31,319 nt of DNA from Paulinella micropora. Its lineage: Eukaryota; Cercozoa; Imbricatea; Euglyphida. Both the position numbers and the translations under genes were made by a program. Positions within the stretch are counted from its first letter, which is position 1. Each line of letters begins with the position of its first letter. Below the pieces are notes generated by a model that was given only the letters and a program-made list of their open reading frames with translations, was not told the origin of the DNA and did no database searches. Of the stretch, positions 31,226-31,319 are shown piece after piece. Where the stretch lies: NCBI GenBank assembly GCA_009731375.1, contig BJOX01000125.1, forward strand, positions 790,222-821,540, in the 5' to 3' direction.

Positions 31226-31300
31226 GACACCGTGATAGCCCAGTGGTCAAGTTCTACCATCTGGGCCCTGTCGCCAGTTCGATTCCCGTCGGTGCCACCA
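31226..31300 (+). ncRNA. tRNA-like sequence with A and B boxes (probable SINE head or tRNA pseudogene)
   Basis: TAGCCCAGTGG (31236-31246) fits the Pol III A box TRGCNNAGYGG, and AGTTCGATTCC (31276-31286) fits the B box. GACACCG (31226-31232) pairs with CGGTGCC (31290-31296) except at one A-C position, and CACCA follows. The T stem does not pair properly and no clear 7-nt anticodon loop can be drawn, so a working tRNA is unlikely. The window ends 19 bp later, before any SINE body or tail could be seen. Confidence 0.55.
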
Positions 31301-31319
31301 GTATTTTCATTGAACATAC

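Noticed and set aside
31226-31300. Functional tRNA gene
   Set aside because: The T stem has mismatches and no anticodon stem-loop of normal shape can be drawn, despite good A and B boxes.

Overview
The window is eukaryotic nuclear DNA. It carries a Ty1/copia LTR retrotransposon, a non-LTR (LINE-like) reverse-transcriptase fragment, candidate GT-AG spliced exons, a tRNA-like Pol III box pair and a very large amount of microsatellite. There are no bacterial-style operons or Shine-Dalgarno sites. The host cannot be named from the sequence; an invertebrate or a protist/alga would both fit. Eight N-gaps (4805-4814, 14109-14118, 17626-17635, 21469-21858, 22353-22707, 25529-25538, 26884-27041, 27369-27541) mark places where assembly failed, mostly inside repeats.

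Region 1 (1-6250) is repeat-built. After (AG)n and an (ATAAC)n duplication comes a nested inverted-repeat structure. Its arms hold a ~205-bp satellite (conserved core ACCGGTGCGGAAGCTTA), a ~215-bp AT-rich segment, a TAC/CTG trinucleotide array and a ~300-bp unit, arranged around a near-perfect 29-bp hairpin at 2560-2622. The right arm appears twice: 2675-4804 (expanded by a ~900-bp tetranucleotide array) and 4834-6200. The two are separated by a 10-N gap. This looks like a foldback-type element, or two alleles joined in the assembly.

Region 2 (6745-16030) is dominated by one degenerate copia-like element on the minus strand. From right to left it has a 5' LTR (15697-16030), a half-tRNA-type primer-binding site overlapping the gag ATG, gag, a CCHC zinc knuckle, a long uncharacterised gag/pol linker, protease, the integrase zinc finger and DDE core, an FDDG-containing linker, reverse transcriptase, RNase H, a polypurine tract and a truncated 3' LTR (7842-7989). 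Several frameshifts and nonsense codons show it is dead. The LTR half missing from the 3' end turns up inverted at 6745-6892.

Region 3 (16031-20300) has one unidentified protein-like reading frame next to the LTR, then unique AT-rich DNA, then long GA/GATA microsatellites. Region 4 (19598-22910) holds four copies of a ~280-bp dispersed unit ending in CAATAAAAA plus a (GAA)n tail, and the C-terminal part of a LINE-like reverse transcriptase. Region 5 (22911-25000) is the only stretch resembling a host gene: a 195-nt exon with excellent splice sites (24053-24247) and a possible terminal exon (24398-24587). Region 6 (25000-29400) is microsatellite: CT/CA/GTT arrays in inverted arrangement, a small GC-rich candidate first exon (27642-27710), then ~1.6 kb of 5-bp-periodic DNA whose motif changes step by step, including a TTAGG-type block. 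Region 7 (29400-31319) has a ~110-bp minisatellite, a ~21-bp minisatellite, unique sequence, and a tRNA-like element at the right edge.
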